Made by a program: the position numbers and the translations under genes. Below are positions 34,334 through 43,963 of a DNA stretch of 64,000 bases, one piece after another. This DNA comes from CAYNLK01 sp964398055 (lineage in GTDB: Bacteria; Chloroflexota; Anaerolineae; 4572-78; J111): positions 1-64,000 of the forward strand of contig CAYNLK010000016.1 in assembly GCA_964398055.1 (NCBI GenBank), given 5' to 3'. The notes beneath the pieces are model-generated. The model was not told where the DNA came from. It saw only the letters and a program-made list of their open reading frames with translations, and made no database searches. The stretch's first letter is position 1; each line of letters starts with the position of its first letter.

Positions 34334-37300
34334 TTGGAAGCTGGATGGGTTTCTGTCCAGCTAAATTTTTGGGACAGTATGCCAGCTCAGCCGGATGTTC
34401 TAGATCGTTCTAAAAAACAATCTCTGCGAGCCAAAGGGTTTATCTGGCTGGCGTGGGGTCTTATCATCGCGGCGGCGATCCTGCCCCGCGTGATTGACCT
34501 GGACGTATTCTTTGGTCGCGATGAGTTAGCCATCTGGCCCTGGGCCGACGAATTTGCGACCGCGATTCATCAGGGCGACCTGGCCGGCACCCTGACCACC
34601 AGTGACTATCCCGGCATCCCGATGTTCTGGGTACAGACGTTCTTTTTGGCCTTTAAATACACCTTTCCCGCCCTATTTCCGCAGCCGCTGCTCCCTTTTG
34701 AGCTGATTTCTACCGACCGTAGTTTGAGCCTGCTGGCCGAACGGCGATTGGCCGCCGGACTATTTGTTGGCTTGCAGGTTATTGTGGCTGTCTGGTTGGT
34801 GCAGCGGCTGTTCGGCTGGACAACGGCCCTATTTTCAGCCATCTTCCTGGGGCTGGACCCGTTTAGCCTGACCGAGGCGCGCCTTTTACGTTTGGAGATG
34901 ATTTCGGCTTACTTTGTTTGCCTGAGCATCCTGGCTTATTGGCTTTACCTGCGCCGGCGAAGCCTTAAATGGATTGTGATTTCGGGGATTATGGCCGGTC
35001 TGGGTGTGTCGAGCAAAACCTCGGCCGGACTGCTGGTGCCGTACATCTGGCTGTTGTTACTGTTGGATTTGCTCTGGCCCAACTATCTATTCGGCCTTAC
35101 GCAAACCTGGACAAACGGGTTGAAACAGTTGGTTGGCAATGGCCTGCTCTGGGCCGCCGGCGCGATTGCCGCCTTTTGGCTTATCTGGCCGGCGATGTGG
35201 GTGAAACCCTGGGCCGCGCTGCAACACCTGTGGTTGACCGGCTTTGCTCAGGCGGCAGATCGGAGTGTTTGGGGCGACAAGGTCTTCTTTTGGGGTCAAA
35301 TCATCGACGGCGGCGACCCCGGCCCATTGTTCTATCCGGTCGTTCTGGCTTTTAGAACAACCCCGCTCACCTGGATCGGAACCATTGCGGCGCTGCTTTT
35401 TTTGGGGCTAACTTGCTATAACAGTTTCAAGACCAAACCAAAACGGCCGCTGCCCTGGTTGGCTACCGGCGCTCTGCTCCTCATCCTTTATATTACAGTG
35501 CTTATCGCTGAGCTAACTTTTGTTATCAGCAAAGTTGACCGATTCTTATTGATCATCTTTCCCCCCCTGAGCATCCTGAGCGCGCTTGGGTATACCGCCC
35601 TGCTGGATTGGCTGGGCCGGTTCTTCCCTCGGCTGTTCATTTCAGCCCGCGCCTGGCTATCGGCGGCGAGCGTAGCTGTTATATTAGCCGTGCAGTTGGC
35701 CATTACTGCGCCCACGCATCCCTATTATTTCACCTATTGGAATCCGTGGCTGGGCGGCGGGCGGGCGGCGATGGACATATTGCCCATTGGGGCCGGTGAG
35801 GGCCTTGACGAAGCGATCAACTATCTGAATCACCAATCCGGGGCCGATACCAAGACGCTGGTCTGCGGCGGCTCGCTGCCCTGGTGCAGTGGCCTCTTCC
35901 GGGGTGATAGCCTGCGCTTTGCCGCCTATTTCAGCGGCGAGTGGGCCACCGCCGACTATGCCTCGTTCTATATTTCTCACTTGCAGCGAGAACGCTATCC
36001 TACCGAAGTAGTCGACTTTTTTAAACAGCAAACCCCGCTCTACCAGGTAGAATTGCTGAACACCACCTACGCTCAGGTTTACCGTGTACCTGAGATAGCT
36101 CACTTTGCCGGCCAATGGAATATCTTAGATGGATTGGCTCAATTGTTGGGCTATACCCTGGCCCCAGCCCTGGCCGGCGGCGCGAGCGCCCAACCAGGCG
36201 AGACGATTGAGGCCACTATCTGGTGGACTAACATGGGAGCAGGCGTCAATAATCTGATTCTGCGTTGGGTCGATGAAACCGGCTACGAGTGGGGGCGAGC
36301 CGGGGTATTGCCAATGCCGGAATATACCGACATCAGTCCAGAACAACGGGCGATTGTGGCCGGTACGGCCAGCTTAGCCATCCCCCCCGGCACACCGCCG
36401 GGACTTTATTTTCTGCGCATTGGCGTTGTTGAGCCTGACCGGGGGCAATTATTGGGCCAGTTTGAACTGCCGCCAGAGGCCGATCAACTACTGGTGACGA
36501 CGGGGCCAATTTTTGCCAATTCGGAGCTGCTCGATATTCCTCAACCGGTCCATCAACCTTTAGCGCCGGAGATCACATTGTTGGGCTATCGCCGACCTGA
36601 GCAGGTGCTTACTGCCGCGGAACCAACCTGGCTGACCTTATTTTGGCAGGCTGCTGCCCCACCACCGGACTATGAGGTTGTCCTGCGCCTGGTCGATGCC
36701 GCCGGTCAGGAGGTAGACCGCTGGCAGGGTAAGCCGGCCCACGGTCGCTACCCCACTGCCCAATGGCGGGCCGGCGAGATTGTCCGGGACGTTTGGGCTT
36801 TGCAAGTGAAGCCGGAGACCCCGGTGGGCCGGTATAACCTGGAAATCGGGCTGCGCCAGCCCGGCCTGACGGCCATACCCGGCCTCACCGTTCAAATCCC
36901 CCAACTGGAAGTATGGCCCCAACCGGTCAGCTACGACCTGCCGGCCATGCAAGCGGAGCTGCGGGCCAATTTTGGCAATCGCCTGACTTTGCTGGGCTAT
37001 GATCTGTATTTTGATACGGCCGGTTCAAATCAGGGCGCGCTTGCCCCGGTTTTCTACTGGCAAAGCCGGGCAGACTTTGAGGCATCTTTTGACCTGCTCC
37101 TCACTCTCCTGAATGCAGACACAGCCGAGGTGATCGCTACCTGGCAGGTGCCGTTGGGCGTTAACCAGGCCAAGACTTTCTGGAAGGCCAACGAGGTCGT
37201 CGCCACCATTTACCAATTTGAAGTCGAGGCCCTGGCAGGGGGTCGCTACCATCTGGATATTGGCTTACAAAATCGAGCCACCGGCCAGATCGAGCCGGTT

Positions 37301-37375
37301 ACCGGGGGGACGCAATCCGATTCCGTCAGAATCGAGCAAATTCAGGATAAAGTTGTGGTGCGCGTCTTGGACTGA
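34334..37375 (+). CDS. GT-C (GT39/PMT-like) membrane glycosyltransferase, three beta domains, 1013 aa
   Basis: Seen: membrane segment 37-54, acidic pair D63-E64 (VFFGRDELAIWPW), SDYPGIPMFWVQT, about eleven membrane segments, IWPAMWVKP, SKVDRFLLI at the KKQDRY site, PIGAGEGLDEAINYLN, and a pair of cysteines (VCGGSLPWCSG) in the soluble part that could be disulfide-bonded. Three beta-sandwich units start near 595, 740 and 875 (for example LLGYRRP with LTLFWQ, and YPTAQWRAGEIVRD). TTG 34334 with GAGG eight bases before it is the start used; ATG 34379 would shorten it by 15 residues. No heptamer insertions seen, unlike most of its paralogues. Confidence 0.85.
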   Translation: MEAGWVSVQLNFWDSMPAQPDVLDRSKKQSLRAKGFIWLAWGLIIAAAILPRVIDLDVFFGRDELAIWPWADEFATAIHQGDLAGTLTTSDYPGIPMFWVQTFFLAFKYTFPALFPQPLLPFELISTDRSLSLLAERRLAAGLFVGLQVIVAVWLVQRLFGWTTALFSAIFLGLDPFSLTEARLLRLEMISAYFVCLSILAYWLYLRRRSLKWIVISGIMAGLGVSSKTSAGLLVPYIWLLLLLDLLWPNYLFGLTQTWTNGLKQLVGNGLLWAAGAIAAFWLIWPAMWVKPWAALQHLWLTGFAQAADRSVWGDKVFFWGQIIDGGDPGPLFYPVVLAFRTTPLTWIGTIAALLFLGLTCYNSFKTKPKRPLPWLATGALLLILYITVLIAELTFVISKVDRFLLIIFPPLSILSALGYTALLDWLGRFFPRLFISARAWLSAASVAVILAVQLAITAPTHPYYFTYWNPWLGGGRAAMDILPIGAGEGLDEAINYLNHQSGADTKTLVCGGSLPWCSGLFRGDSLRFAAYFSGEWATADYASFYISHLQRERYPTEVVDFFKQQTPLYQVELLNTTYAQVYRVPEIAHFAGQWNILDGLAQLLGYTLAPALAGGASAQPGETIEATIWWTNMGAGVNNLILRWVDETGYEWGRAGVLPMPEYTDISPEQRAIVAGTASLAIPPGTPPGLYFLRIGVVEPDRGQLLGQFELPPEADQLLVTTGPIFANSELLDIPQPVHQPLAPEITLLGYRRPEQVLTAAEPTWLTLFWQAAAPPPDYEVVLRLVDAAGQEVDRWQGKPAHGRYPTAQWRAGEIVRDVWALQVKPETPVGRYNLEIGLRQPGLTAIPGLTVQIPQLEVWPQPVSYDLPAMQAELRANFGNRLTLLGYDLYFDTAGSNQGALAPVFYWQSRADFEASFDLLLTLLNADTAEVIATWQVPLGVNQAKTFWKANEVVATIYQFEVEALAGGRYHLDIGLQNRATGQIEPVTGGTQSDSVRIEQIQDKVVVRVLD

Positions 37376-37413
37376 AGAAACAAATTGGCGAACAGCCAGG
37401 CGTAGCAAATCAC

Positions 37414-37419
37414 TATAAT
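37414..37419 (+). promoter_or_regulatory. Isolated TATAAT -10 candidate
   Basis: Exact TATAAT 25 bp before the ATG of the small GT2 gene. No convincing -35 at normal distance, so low confidence. Confidence 0.22.
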
Positions 37420-37443
37420 GAGGGTGGGTTCAACAAAACTTAA

Positions 37444-38139
37444 ATGAAATTGAGTATCATTATTCCGGTATACAATGAAGTGTCAACTATCGAAGAAGTA
37501 TTGGATAAAGTAGCTGCGGTCGAATTGGCCGGTATTCAGAAAGAAATCATTGTGGCCGATGATGGCTCCACAGACGGCAGCCTTGAGTTAGTGCAGCAGT
37601 CGCATTTTGCCCAGGCCCACTCGGTCAAAGTCTATGCCTCGCCTGTAAATTTGGGTAAAGGAGCCGCGGTTCGCTGTGGATTGGGGTTTGCCAGCGGTGA
37701 TATTATTCTAATCCAGGATGCAGATTTGGAATTAGACCCGCAAGAGTATGAAAAATTGCTGGCCCCTATTCTGTCAGGCAAATGTCAAGTGGTCTATGGC
37801 TCTCGATTTATAAAAGAGAACAAGAATATTCCTTTGAAGACCCGGCTGGCCAATAAATTTTTGACAAATCTAACCAATGTCCTGTTCAGAGGGCATCTCA
37901 CCGATATGGAAACGGCTTACAAGGTGTTCAAAGCTGGCACTCTGCAACACATCCGGCTCAAACGAGTCAGGTTTGATTTTGAACCGGAAATAACAGCCCA
38001 ATTTTTGAAGGCCGGTTATCGAATCTGTGAGGTGCCTATCTCCTACAATCCTCGAACCAGTTATGAAGGGAAAAAGATCAACTGGCGCGACGGTTTAGAA
38101 GCTATCTGGACTTTGTTTATCTGCCGATTTTTTGATTAA
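37444..38139 (+). CDS. GT2 family polyprenyl-phosphate sugar synthase-like enzyme, 231 aa
   Basis: Cytoplasmic GT-A enzyme of family GT2, dolichol-phosphate-mannose-synthase type: would load a sugar from a nucleotide donor onto polyprenyl phosphate. Seen: SIIIPVYNE (4-11), VADDGSTDGS (37-46), NLGKGAAVRCG (69-79), metal-binding QDADLELDP (91-99), GSRF (119-122), FDFEPEI and YNPRTSYEGKKINW near the end. It stops at 231 residues without the C-terminal membrane helices, as in soluble DPM1-like forms, unlike the second GT2 at 59042. It is the only non-GT-C gene inside the 16885-57425 run and plausibly feeds the neighbouring transferases. Confidence 0.9.
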   Translation: MKLSIIIPVYNEVSTIEEVLDKVAAVELAGIQKEIIVADDGSTDGSLELVQQSHFAQAHSVKVYASPVNLGKGAAVRCGLGFASGDIILIQDADLELDPQEYEKLLAPILSGKCQVVYGSRFIKENKNIPLKTRLANKFLTNLTNVLFRGHLTDMETAYKVFKAGTLQHIRLKRVRFDFEPEITAQFLKAGYRICEVPISYNPRTSYEGKKINWRDGLEAIWTLFICRFFD

Positions 38140-38163
38140 ATGAGAAACGCGCTAGCACTTTAG

Positions 38164-41100
38164 ATGAGCCGCAAATTGTTCAATACAATTCAAAACGAAA
38201 TCCATACCCAGCGTTATTTTTACCTGCTATTATTGGCGATAGCCCTGGTGATGATGATAACCCTCCAGGCTAACACTCGGGGCGCCGATGCCAGAAGTTA
38301 TCTCCGCTGGACCCACTCAATTACCTTCGACCAGGATATTCATTTATACAATAATGTGGCAGCGACCGGCGGCAGCTACCATTTAACCCCAACCGGTTAT
38401 GTTTTTGAGCTTGCCAATATTGGCACAGCCTTGCTGTGGTCGCCATTTTATGCTATTGCTTCTTTTTTCTTGTCTGGTCAATCGAGTAAAAATTTATACC
38501 CCGCCGACAGCATCGTTCAACTGATCTGGCTAAATTTCTCCAGTTGGCTTTACCCCGTCTTGGGCGGCCTGCTCATTGTCGGCGCCCTGCGTCGTTTCTT
38601 CTCACCGCTTGTTCTGGCTGGGGCCATCATTGCCGTTCTGGGCGGTACACCGGTTCTTTTTTATATGATTACCTTCCCTATGAGCGCCCATCCGGCTCAG
38701 ATTTTTTTGGCCTCGTTGCTGCTTTATCTGTGGCTGTCGCCGCAGCAACTCAACAATACGGGTGAGGTAATTGGCCAACCGCAGAAGCAGGCGCGCTGGC
38801 AATCAAACCTGCTCCATTATGTGGCGCTCGGTGTTGTGTGCGGCTGGCTGATGTTGGTCGCCAGCTACAACATTGTTTTTTTTCTAATACCGGGTTTTCT
38901 GTTACTCAAAGATCTTGTAGCCACAAAACGATGGCAACGCCCCTTCATTTATGGCCTCGGTCTTGGAGCGGGTGGATTCATTGGTTTCGTACCCCAGATG
39001 ATCGTTTGGTGGTTTTTGTTTGGCAGCCCTTTTTACAGCCCTTATTCCGGCCAGCTCTTTTGGTCGGACCCCTATTTGCTGGAAACACTTTTTTCTACCT
39101 TCCACGGCTTGTTCTTTTATGCCCCGGTCCTGCTCCTGGTTATTCCAGGTTTATGGCAGTGGCGCCGTCAAAATGGCTGGGCGGCGCTGGGGATTGCTTC
39201 AACCTGGCTGGCCTTAACCTATATTGTCAGCATCAATGTAGCCTGGTGGGCCGGCACCTCCTTTGGCAACCGTTACTTTCTAACCCTCAGCCCATTCTTT
39301 GTAGTTGGACTGGCCAGTTTCTTGCAAAGGGGTCAAAAATGGGCCGCCATCCTGGTAGGAGCCGGTACGCTGTGGACGGTGGGTTTATATCTGCAATATC
39401 TCAACGGGATAGGCTTTACCAGCGACTCTATCGTGTATCCCGCCGCTGTACTGGCCTATGGCCAGTTGACTGCCTGGGGTAATGTTCTTTCTATTGTTCC
39501 GCAGTTGGTTGTTGATCGTCCCTGGCACCTGGCGCCGGCAGCAGTTTTGCCCATTTTGATCGGGAGCTTACTTCTCGTGAGTCGTCTCCTGTATGGTCAG
39601 ATCATTGTACGTCAAAAGAAATGGTCTAACCCGATCATAGAAATCATTGTAATTAGTTTTGGCCTGGCCGTGATCCTCTTTGTACTGATTGCCGGCTTCA
39701 GGGGTAATCAAGCCAGAGCCGCTCTGGAAATGGAAGATTTCTATGACCAGCCTCACTCAGTAATTCGACGTCAAACTAAGGAATTAGCCGGCAAAGCCGG
39801 TTTGGTTACCCGCGCCCTCTATCACAGCCAAACCAACCAGCCGGAAAAGGCCGTCGCTGATCTAAAATTGGCCGCTGAATTGTGGCAGCAGGACGACGCC
39901 GAGCGGCCGCAACGGCTCTATCTTGGCCCAAAAGAGAGCGTCTCTATAGCCCCACCAGTGAACCTCAATCTCGATTATTTGGGCCAGGCCCGGCTCATCG
40001 GCTATCGAATTACTGCGATAGACGATAAATCCATCAGCGGCGAACTCTTTTGGGAGAAATTAACAACGGATAAATCCGGCCCGGAAATCAGGCCAATCGT
40101 TAGAGCTTTCGACCAGGCCGGTCTACTCCGGGGCGGCGGCGAGATCGATTTTCCTTTCCCCGCTCATTATTTGCCGGTGGGCAGTATCTTCAAAGATAAC
40201 TTCTATCTTGAATATGCCGCGCCGGCCAATGATTGGCTCTGGTTGGAAGTTGTTCTGGCCGACGCCTCAGACTTACCCAAAAACGAGCGGGGTGAGCCTC
40301 AAACCGGTTTCATCGCCTCATTGATTCCGGCCGCTGCCTTAACCCCGCCGCCTCCCGCCGGCGCCGCTCGACCGGGTCCGGTGATCCAACTGGCCCTGCC
40401 GGTTGCTGAGCTTGAAGCCGGCCAAATGCTGCCTCTGCAATGGAACTGGCAAAACGCCGACCGGCTATCCCAGGACAGTCACCTGCAAATAACCCTGGCC
40501 GACCCGGCTGGTCAAACGCTGGTTCAGCAAGAATACCCCCTGCTCACAATGGAACAGGGAAACCAGGTCGATCCCGGCCAACCGACGCCCTATCAAACCC
40601 TCTGCCTGAGGCTGCCCGACAGTTTGCCGCCGGGCGAGTACAGCCTTATGGCCCGGTTTCAAACTCCGGCCGCGGGGCGCTTGCTAGACGCCATGAACAG
40701 GCCGGTGGACGCCGTCACTTTCCCGCTCCGTCTCAACACCGGCGACAGTTCTGGCCCTACCTCTTCAATCTGTCAACTCATCGAGGCGAACTTTACCCGC
40801 AATTACCAACCTTCTACGCCTCAATTTCCGCTCAAAGTATTGCTCACCAACGCAGTTGAGTTAGCCGGTTTTGATTACTTCGTCATTCCCGGGGCAGAGA
40901 CGATTCTGGGTAAGGTCATCTTACACTGGCGCATCCTAAAAAACGTGGCCTCAAATTATCTGGTTTCAATTCAACTTTTGAATGAGGCCGGGCAACCGGT
41001 AGCGGGCCAGACCGGTCCGCCTCAACACGGCTTCCGCCCTTCTTCAACCTGGCTCCAGGGCGAATGTCTCCTGGACGAACATGAGGTGAGTATCCCGCCG

Positions 41101-41217
41101 CTTCCACCCGGACGTTACCGGCTCATCCTGGCGCTCATCGATGAGTCATCGGGTCAGCCTGTTCAACTCTCGGCAGACCAACTGATTTTTACCCTGCAAG
41201 AAATAGAAATTCCGTAA
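38164..41217 (+). CDS. GT-C-like polytopic membrane protein, three beta domains, 1017 aa
   Basis: Divergent member, closest in layout to the 788-aa protein at 14392. Seen: membrane segment 19-35, then TRGADARSYLRW (Asp42, no DE pair) and a first exoplasmic loop with GSYHLTPTGYVF, about eleven membrane segments, TSFGNRYFLTLSP where the QDRY motif sits in others. An intermediate helical region (KAGLVTRALYHSQ, ADLKLAAELWQQ) is TPR-like. Three beta-sandwich units begin near 597, 738 and 872 (RLIGYRI with GELFWE; a middle copy with PPGEYSL; ELAGFDY with FRPSSTWLQGE and PPGRYRL). TAA stop is directly followed by the ATG of the next gene. Catalytic residue not certain. Confidence 0.74.
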   Translation: MSRKLFNTIQNEIHTQRYFYLLLLAIALVMMITLQANTRGADARSYLRWTHSITFDQDIHLYNNVAATGGSYHLTPTGYVFELANIGTALLWSPFYAIASFFLSGQSSKNLYPADSIVQLIWLNFSSWLYPVLGGLLIVGALRRFFSPLVLAGAIIAVLGGTPVLFYMITFPMSAHPAQIFLASLLLYLWLSPQQLNNTGEVIGQPQKQARWQSNLLHYVALGVVCGWLMLVASYNIVFFLIPGFLLLKDLVATKRWQRPFIYGLGLGAGGFIGFVPQMIVWWFLFGSPFYSPYSGQLFWSDPYLLETLFSTFHGLFFYAPVLLLVIPGLWQWRRQNGWAALGIASTWLALTYIVSINVAWWAGTSFGNRYFLTLSPFFVVGLASFLQRGQKWAAILVGAGTLWTVGLYLQYLNGIGFTSDSIVYPAAVLAYGQLTAWGNVLSIVPQLVVDRPWHLAPAAVLPILIGSLLLVSRLLYGQIIVRQKKWSNPIIEIIVISFGLAVILFVLIAGFRGNQARAALEMEDFYDQPHSVIRRQTKELAGKAGLVTRALYHSQTNQPEKAVADLKLAAELWQQDDAERPQRLYLGPKESVSIAPPVNLNLDYLGQARLIGYRITAIDDKSISGELFWEKLTTDKSGPEIRPIVRAFDQAGLLRGGGEIDFPFPAHYLPVGSIFKDNFYLEYAAPANDWLWLEVVLADASDLPKNERGEPQTGFIASLIPAAALTPPPPAGAARPGPVIQLALPVAELEAGQMLPLQWNWQNADRLSQDSHLQITLADPAGQTLVQQEYPLLTMEQGNQVDPGQPTPYQTLCLRLPDSLPPGEYSLMARFQTPAAGRLLDAMNRPVDAVTFPLRLNTGDSSGPTSSICQLIEANFTRNYQPSTPQFPLKVLLTNAVELAGFDYFVIPGAETILGKVILHWRILKNVASNYLVSIQLLNEAGQPVAGQTGPPQHGFRPSSTWLQGECLLDEHEVSIPPLPPGRYRLILALIDESSGQPVQLSADQLIFTLQEIEIP

Positions 41218-43941
41218 ATGATGAATTTTGGCTTTTTGACTTGTCTGCACCGTAAACAGTCTATTGGCTGGTACGCGGCCGCTTACGGGCTGATTGGCTT
41301 GGGCTTCATACTGCGACTCTACCAGCTCGATGATATCATCATCGAAAAAGCCGAGATGACCAACATCGTCTGGTACATCCGCAAGGGGTTGGTCGCCGTC
41401 CTGACCCAGAATAAGGCCCTCAACAATCATCCCTTGACCGCCCTGTCAGGCTATTTGACCACTGCCCTGGGCTACGAGTCCCTATTTGCCTTACGTTGGC
41501 CGGCGGTCGTGATCGGCGTCATAACCGTGGCGGTGGTGTTCCGGTTGGCCCGAGATTGGTTTGGCCGGCGTGATGGCCTGATCGCCGGTCTGCTGATTAG
41601 CCTGTCGGCCTATCACGTCACCCTTTCCCAACAGGCGCGGGGCTACGCCGGCCTGGTCGGCTTTACGGCTCTGGCCTTTTTCCTGGCTTACCGGGCGGTC
41701 CAGACCGGTCAAACGCGCTACTGGGCCGGTTTTGTGGTCGCCTCGATCCTGAATATTTATGCCCATTTGTACGGAGTCATCGCCATTGCCGTCATCGGTC
41801 TGATCATCCTCGGACTGCAACTGAAACAAAGGTCCGGGCGACAGCCTATCGGCCAGGCTATCCGCTCCACAGTAGCCCCCCTCATCGCCACTCTGGCCAT
41901 CATCTACCTGGCGGCGTTTGGCCTGTATCTCCCTATGTTAGCAGATATGGTATCCGTGGCCGGCCAGACGAACCAGTTTAGAGAATCTGATTTGCGCCAG
42001 GCCGCCGGTAGTACCGCCTTTGAAACAGTCCGGGCAGCCGTCTGGGAGTCGATCCGCCCCTTTAACCTGGCCAGAGACTCCGACCGCCTGCATTTGAACG
42101 ATCCAACCCTCCAATATGGGCCATTTGACCGGCTGGCGGCTCTGGCTGAAGGCCGGTTTGGCTTCTATTTTGGGCTGGCTTCGTTTCTGTTGGGCCTGAT
42201 CTTCTCCTGGCAAAGATTCCGCCAGCCGGTCTCGATCTGCCTGGTCTGGTTATTGTTGCCTTTCGTTATTCAGGTAGTCGGTTATTTTATCTTGCCCGGC
42301 GCTTACTTCAGAGGTCGTTTCCTGGCCTTTATATACATCCCCTACTTGCTGCTAATGGCGCGCGGCTGGCCTGGCCTGACTGATTGGCTGGTGAGCCGGG
42401 TCAGTCCGCATTACCCTCGCCTAAAATCTTTAGCCGGCAACCTGGTTTGGCTCGGTATTGGCGCTCTGGTCTGGCTCAACTCGGTTTGGCTGATGACCTT
42501 TTACTCAGCCGCCAGGCAAGAAGGCTGGGGCGAAATTGCGGCCCATATCAAGCAAAATCTGCAACCCAACGACCTGATTTACTGCGGCCAGCGAGCCAAC
42601 ACCCCCTGTGATTTCGACCTGTCGGTCCGGACGGGTCAGGACGTGCGCGAATTGGATGACCAATTTGTTGCTTTCGATGAAATCCAGGCCAAACGAGTCC
42701 AGTTTGAGCAGCCCGGCCGGGTCTGGCTGGTGATGCCCAATTTGACCCAGTCACAAATTACAGCTCTGCTCGACCAGGTTCCTTCAGACCAGCTCTGGCT
42801 GTTGGGAAACCCGCCGTATAATCAGAACGGCTGGTTGCTGCTGGACCAGGGCGGCGCGGCCCTGGCCGACAACCTGATCGCGGCCTTGCAGCTTGGCGCC
42901 GCTTTAAGTTTGAACCCGGACGAACAGTATAAAAACCTCATCAGCCTGGCCCAGATTTATTTGGCTCGGAATCAACTGGCTGAAGCCCAAACCTCCTTTG
43001 AGGCCGCCGCCAGTCTAGAACCGTTCCCCGGTAAGGCCGGCTCCTGGCAGCAGCAGAAGCTCAAAATCACCGCCGAACAACTGGCCTATTTACAGCAGGC
43101 GGCCGAACTCGAGCCAGATTTACCGTCCCAGGCGATTCGGATCGATAAAAATTATGGGGGCTTGACTCGCCTGGTAGCTTACCAGCTCAATCGCCAAACT
43201 ATTGCCCCCGGCCAGCCAATCCGGGTTGACCTGTACTGGCAGCCATTAACCAACATCCGACGTAACCTTGTTTCTTACCTCTACATAACAGACCGGCAGG
43301 CCAATCTGCTTGGCGAAGCCAGGGCCATCCCCGGCGGCGGGCAGTTCCCCACGACCTCGTGGCAACCGGGTCAGCTTGTAGTTGATACCTATACCTTGCC
43401 GCTTGACCCAGCCTTGCCCACACCCATGGCAGCCAAGGTTGAGGCCGGCTTGTTTGATCCTGATACTTTTGAATTTATCAAACCGATTGACGCCGCCGGC
43501 CGGGAAACTAGCCCAATCTTAACCAAACTCAAAATTCTTTCAGCGACTCAACCGGCAATCAACCCGGCTCACAGGCAGACGGTTGACTTTGCCGGTTTGA
43601 TTGCCTTGCAGGGGTACGATTTTGCGCCGGAGCCGCCCGGAGTTGTCTTTTATTGGCAGGCCCAGGCGGAAATGGACGAAGATTATACCCTTTTTGTCCA
43701 TCTACTCGATGAAGCCGGTCAACTGGCGGGCCAGATGGACGGTCAACCTTTTCAGGGTAACTATCCCACCAGCTGGTGGTCACCGGGCGAGTCGATTGTC
43801 GATCACCGCGCCGTCCCGGGCCTGCCGCCGGGTCATTATCGGCTGCTCGTCGGTTGGTACCGGGCCGCGGATGGAACGCGTTTACCGTTGAGCGATGGTT
43901 CCGGTGATAGCCTGGCATTGGCTGAAATTTATATTCCCTGA
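41218..43941 (+). CDS. GT-C (ArnT-like) membrane protein with altered DE site, 907 aa
   Basis: Seen: membrane segment 18-33, then QLDDIIIEKAEMTN: where relatives have Asp-Glu this protein has Glu43-Lys44, with Asp38-Asp39 four residues earlier. LRWPAVVIGV and SQQARGYAGLVG match the 734-aa protein. About eleven membrane segments, then a TPR-like hairpin (about 560-612; YKNLISLAQIYLARNQLAEAQ as two helices) and two beta-sandwich units from about 640 and 778 (RLVAYQL with LYWQP; ALQGYDF with VFYWQ, LFVHLLDEAG, PTSWWSPGE, PPGHYRL). Start ATG 41218 follows the previous TAA directly. Either the catalytic acid has moved or this copy has lost activity. Confidence 0.8.
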   Translation: MMNFGFLTCLHRKQSIGWYAAAYGLIGLGFILRLYQLDDIIIEKAEMTNIVWYIRKGLVAVLTQNKALNNHPLTALSGYLTTALGYESLFALRWPAVVIGVITVAVVFRLARDWFGRRDGLIAGLLISLSAYHVTLSQQARGYAGLVGFTALAFFLAYRAVQTGQTRYWAGFVVASILNIYAHLYGVIAIAVIGLIILGLQLKQRSGRQPIGQAIRSTVAPLIATLAIIYLAAFGLYLPMLADMVSVAGQTNQFRESDLRQAAGSTAFETVRAAVWESIRPFNLARDSDRLHLNDPTLQYGPFDRLAALAEGRFGFYFGLASFLLGLIFSWQRFRQPVSICLVWLLLPFVIQVVGYFILPGAYFRGRFLAFIYIPYLLLMARGWPGLTDWLVSRVSPHYPRLKSLAGNLVWLGIGALVWLNSVWLMTFYSAARQEGWGEIAAHIKQNLQPNDLIYCGQRANTPCDFDLSVRTGQDVRELDDQFVAFDEIQAKRVQFEQPGRVWLVMPNLTQSQITALLDQVPSDQLWLLGNPPYNQNGWLLLDQGGAALADNLIAALQLGAALSLNPDEQYKNLISLAQIYLARNQLAEAQTSFEAAASLEPFPGKAGSWQQQKLKITAEQLAYLQQAAELEPDLPSQAIRIDKNYGGLTRLVAYQLNRQTIAPGQPIRVDLYWQPLTNIRRNLVSYLYITDRQANLLGEARAIPGGGQFPTTSWQPGQLVVDTYTLPLDPALPTPMAAKVEAGLFDPDTFEFIKPIDAAGRETSPILTKLKILSATQPAINPAHRQTVDFAGLIALQGYDFAPEPPGVVFYWQAQAEMDEDYTLFVHLLDEAGQLAGQMDGQPFQGNYPTSWWSPGESIVDHRAVPGLPPGHYRLLVGWYRAADGTRLPLSDGSGDSLALAEIYIP

Positions 43942-43963
43942 GATCTCAGCAAAACGATCGATC

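Noticed and set aside
37376..37443. Terminator after the 1013-aa gene
   Set aside because: No stem-loop with T-run found in this short gap.
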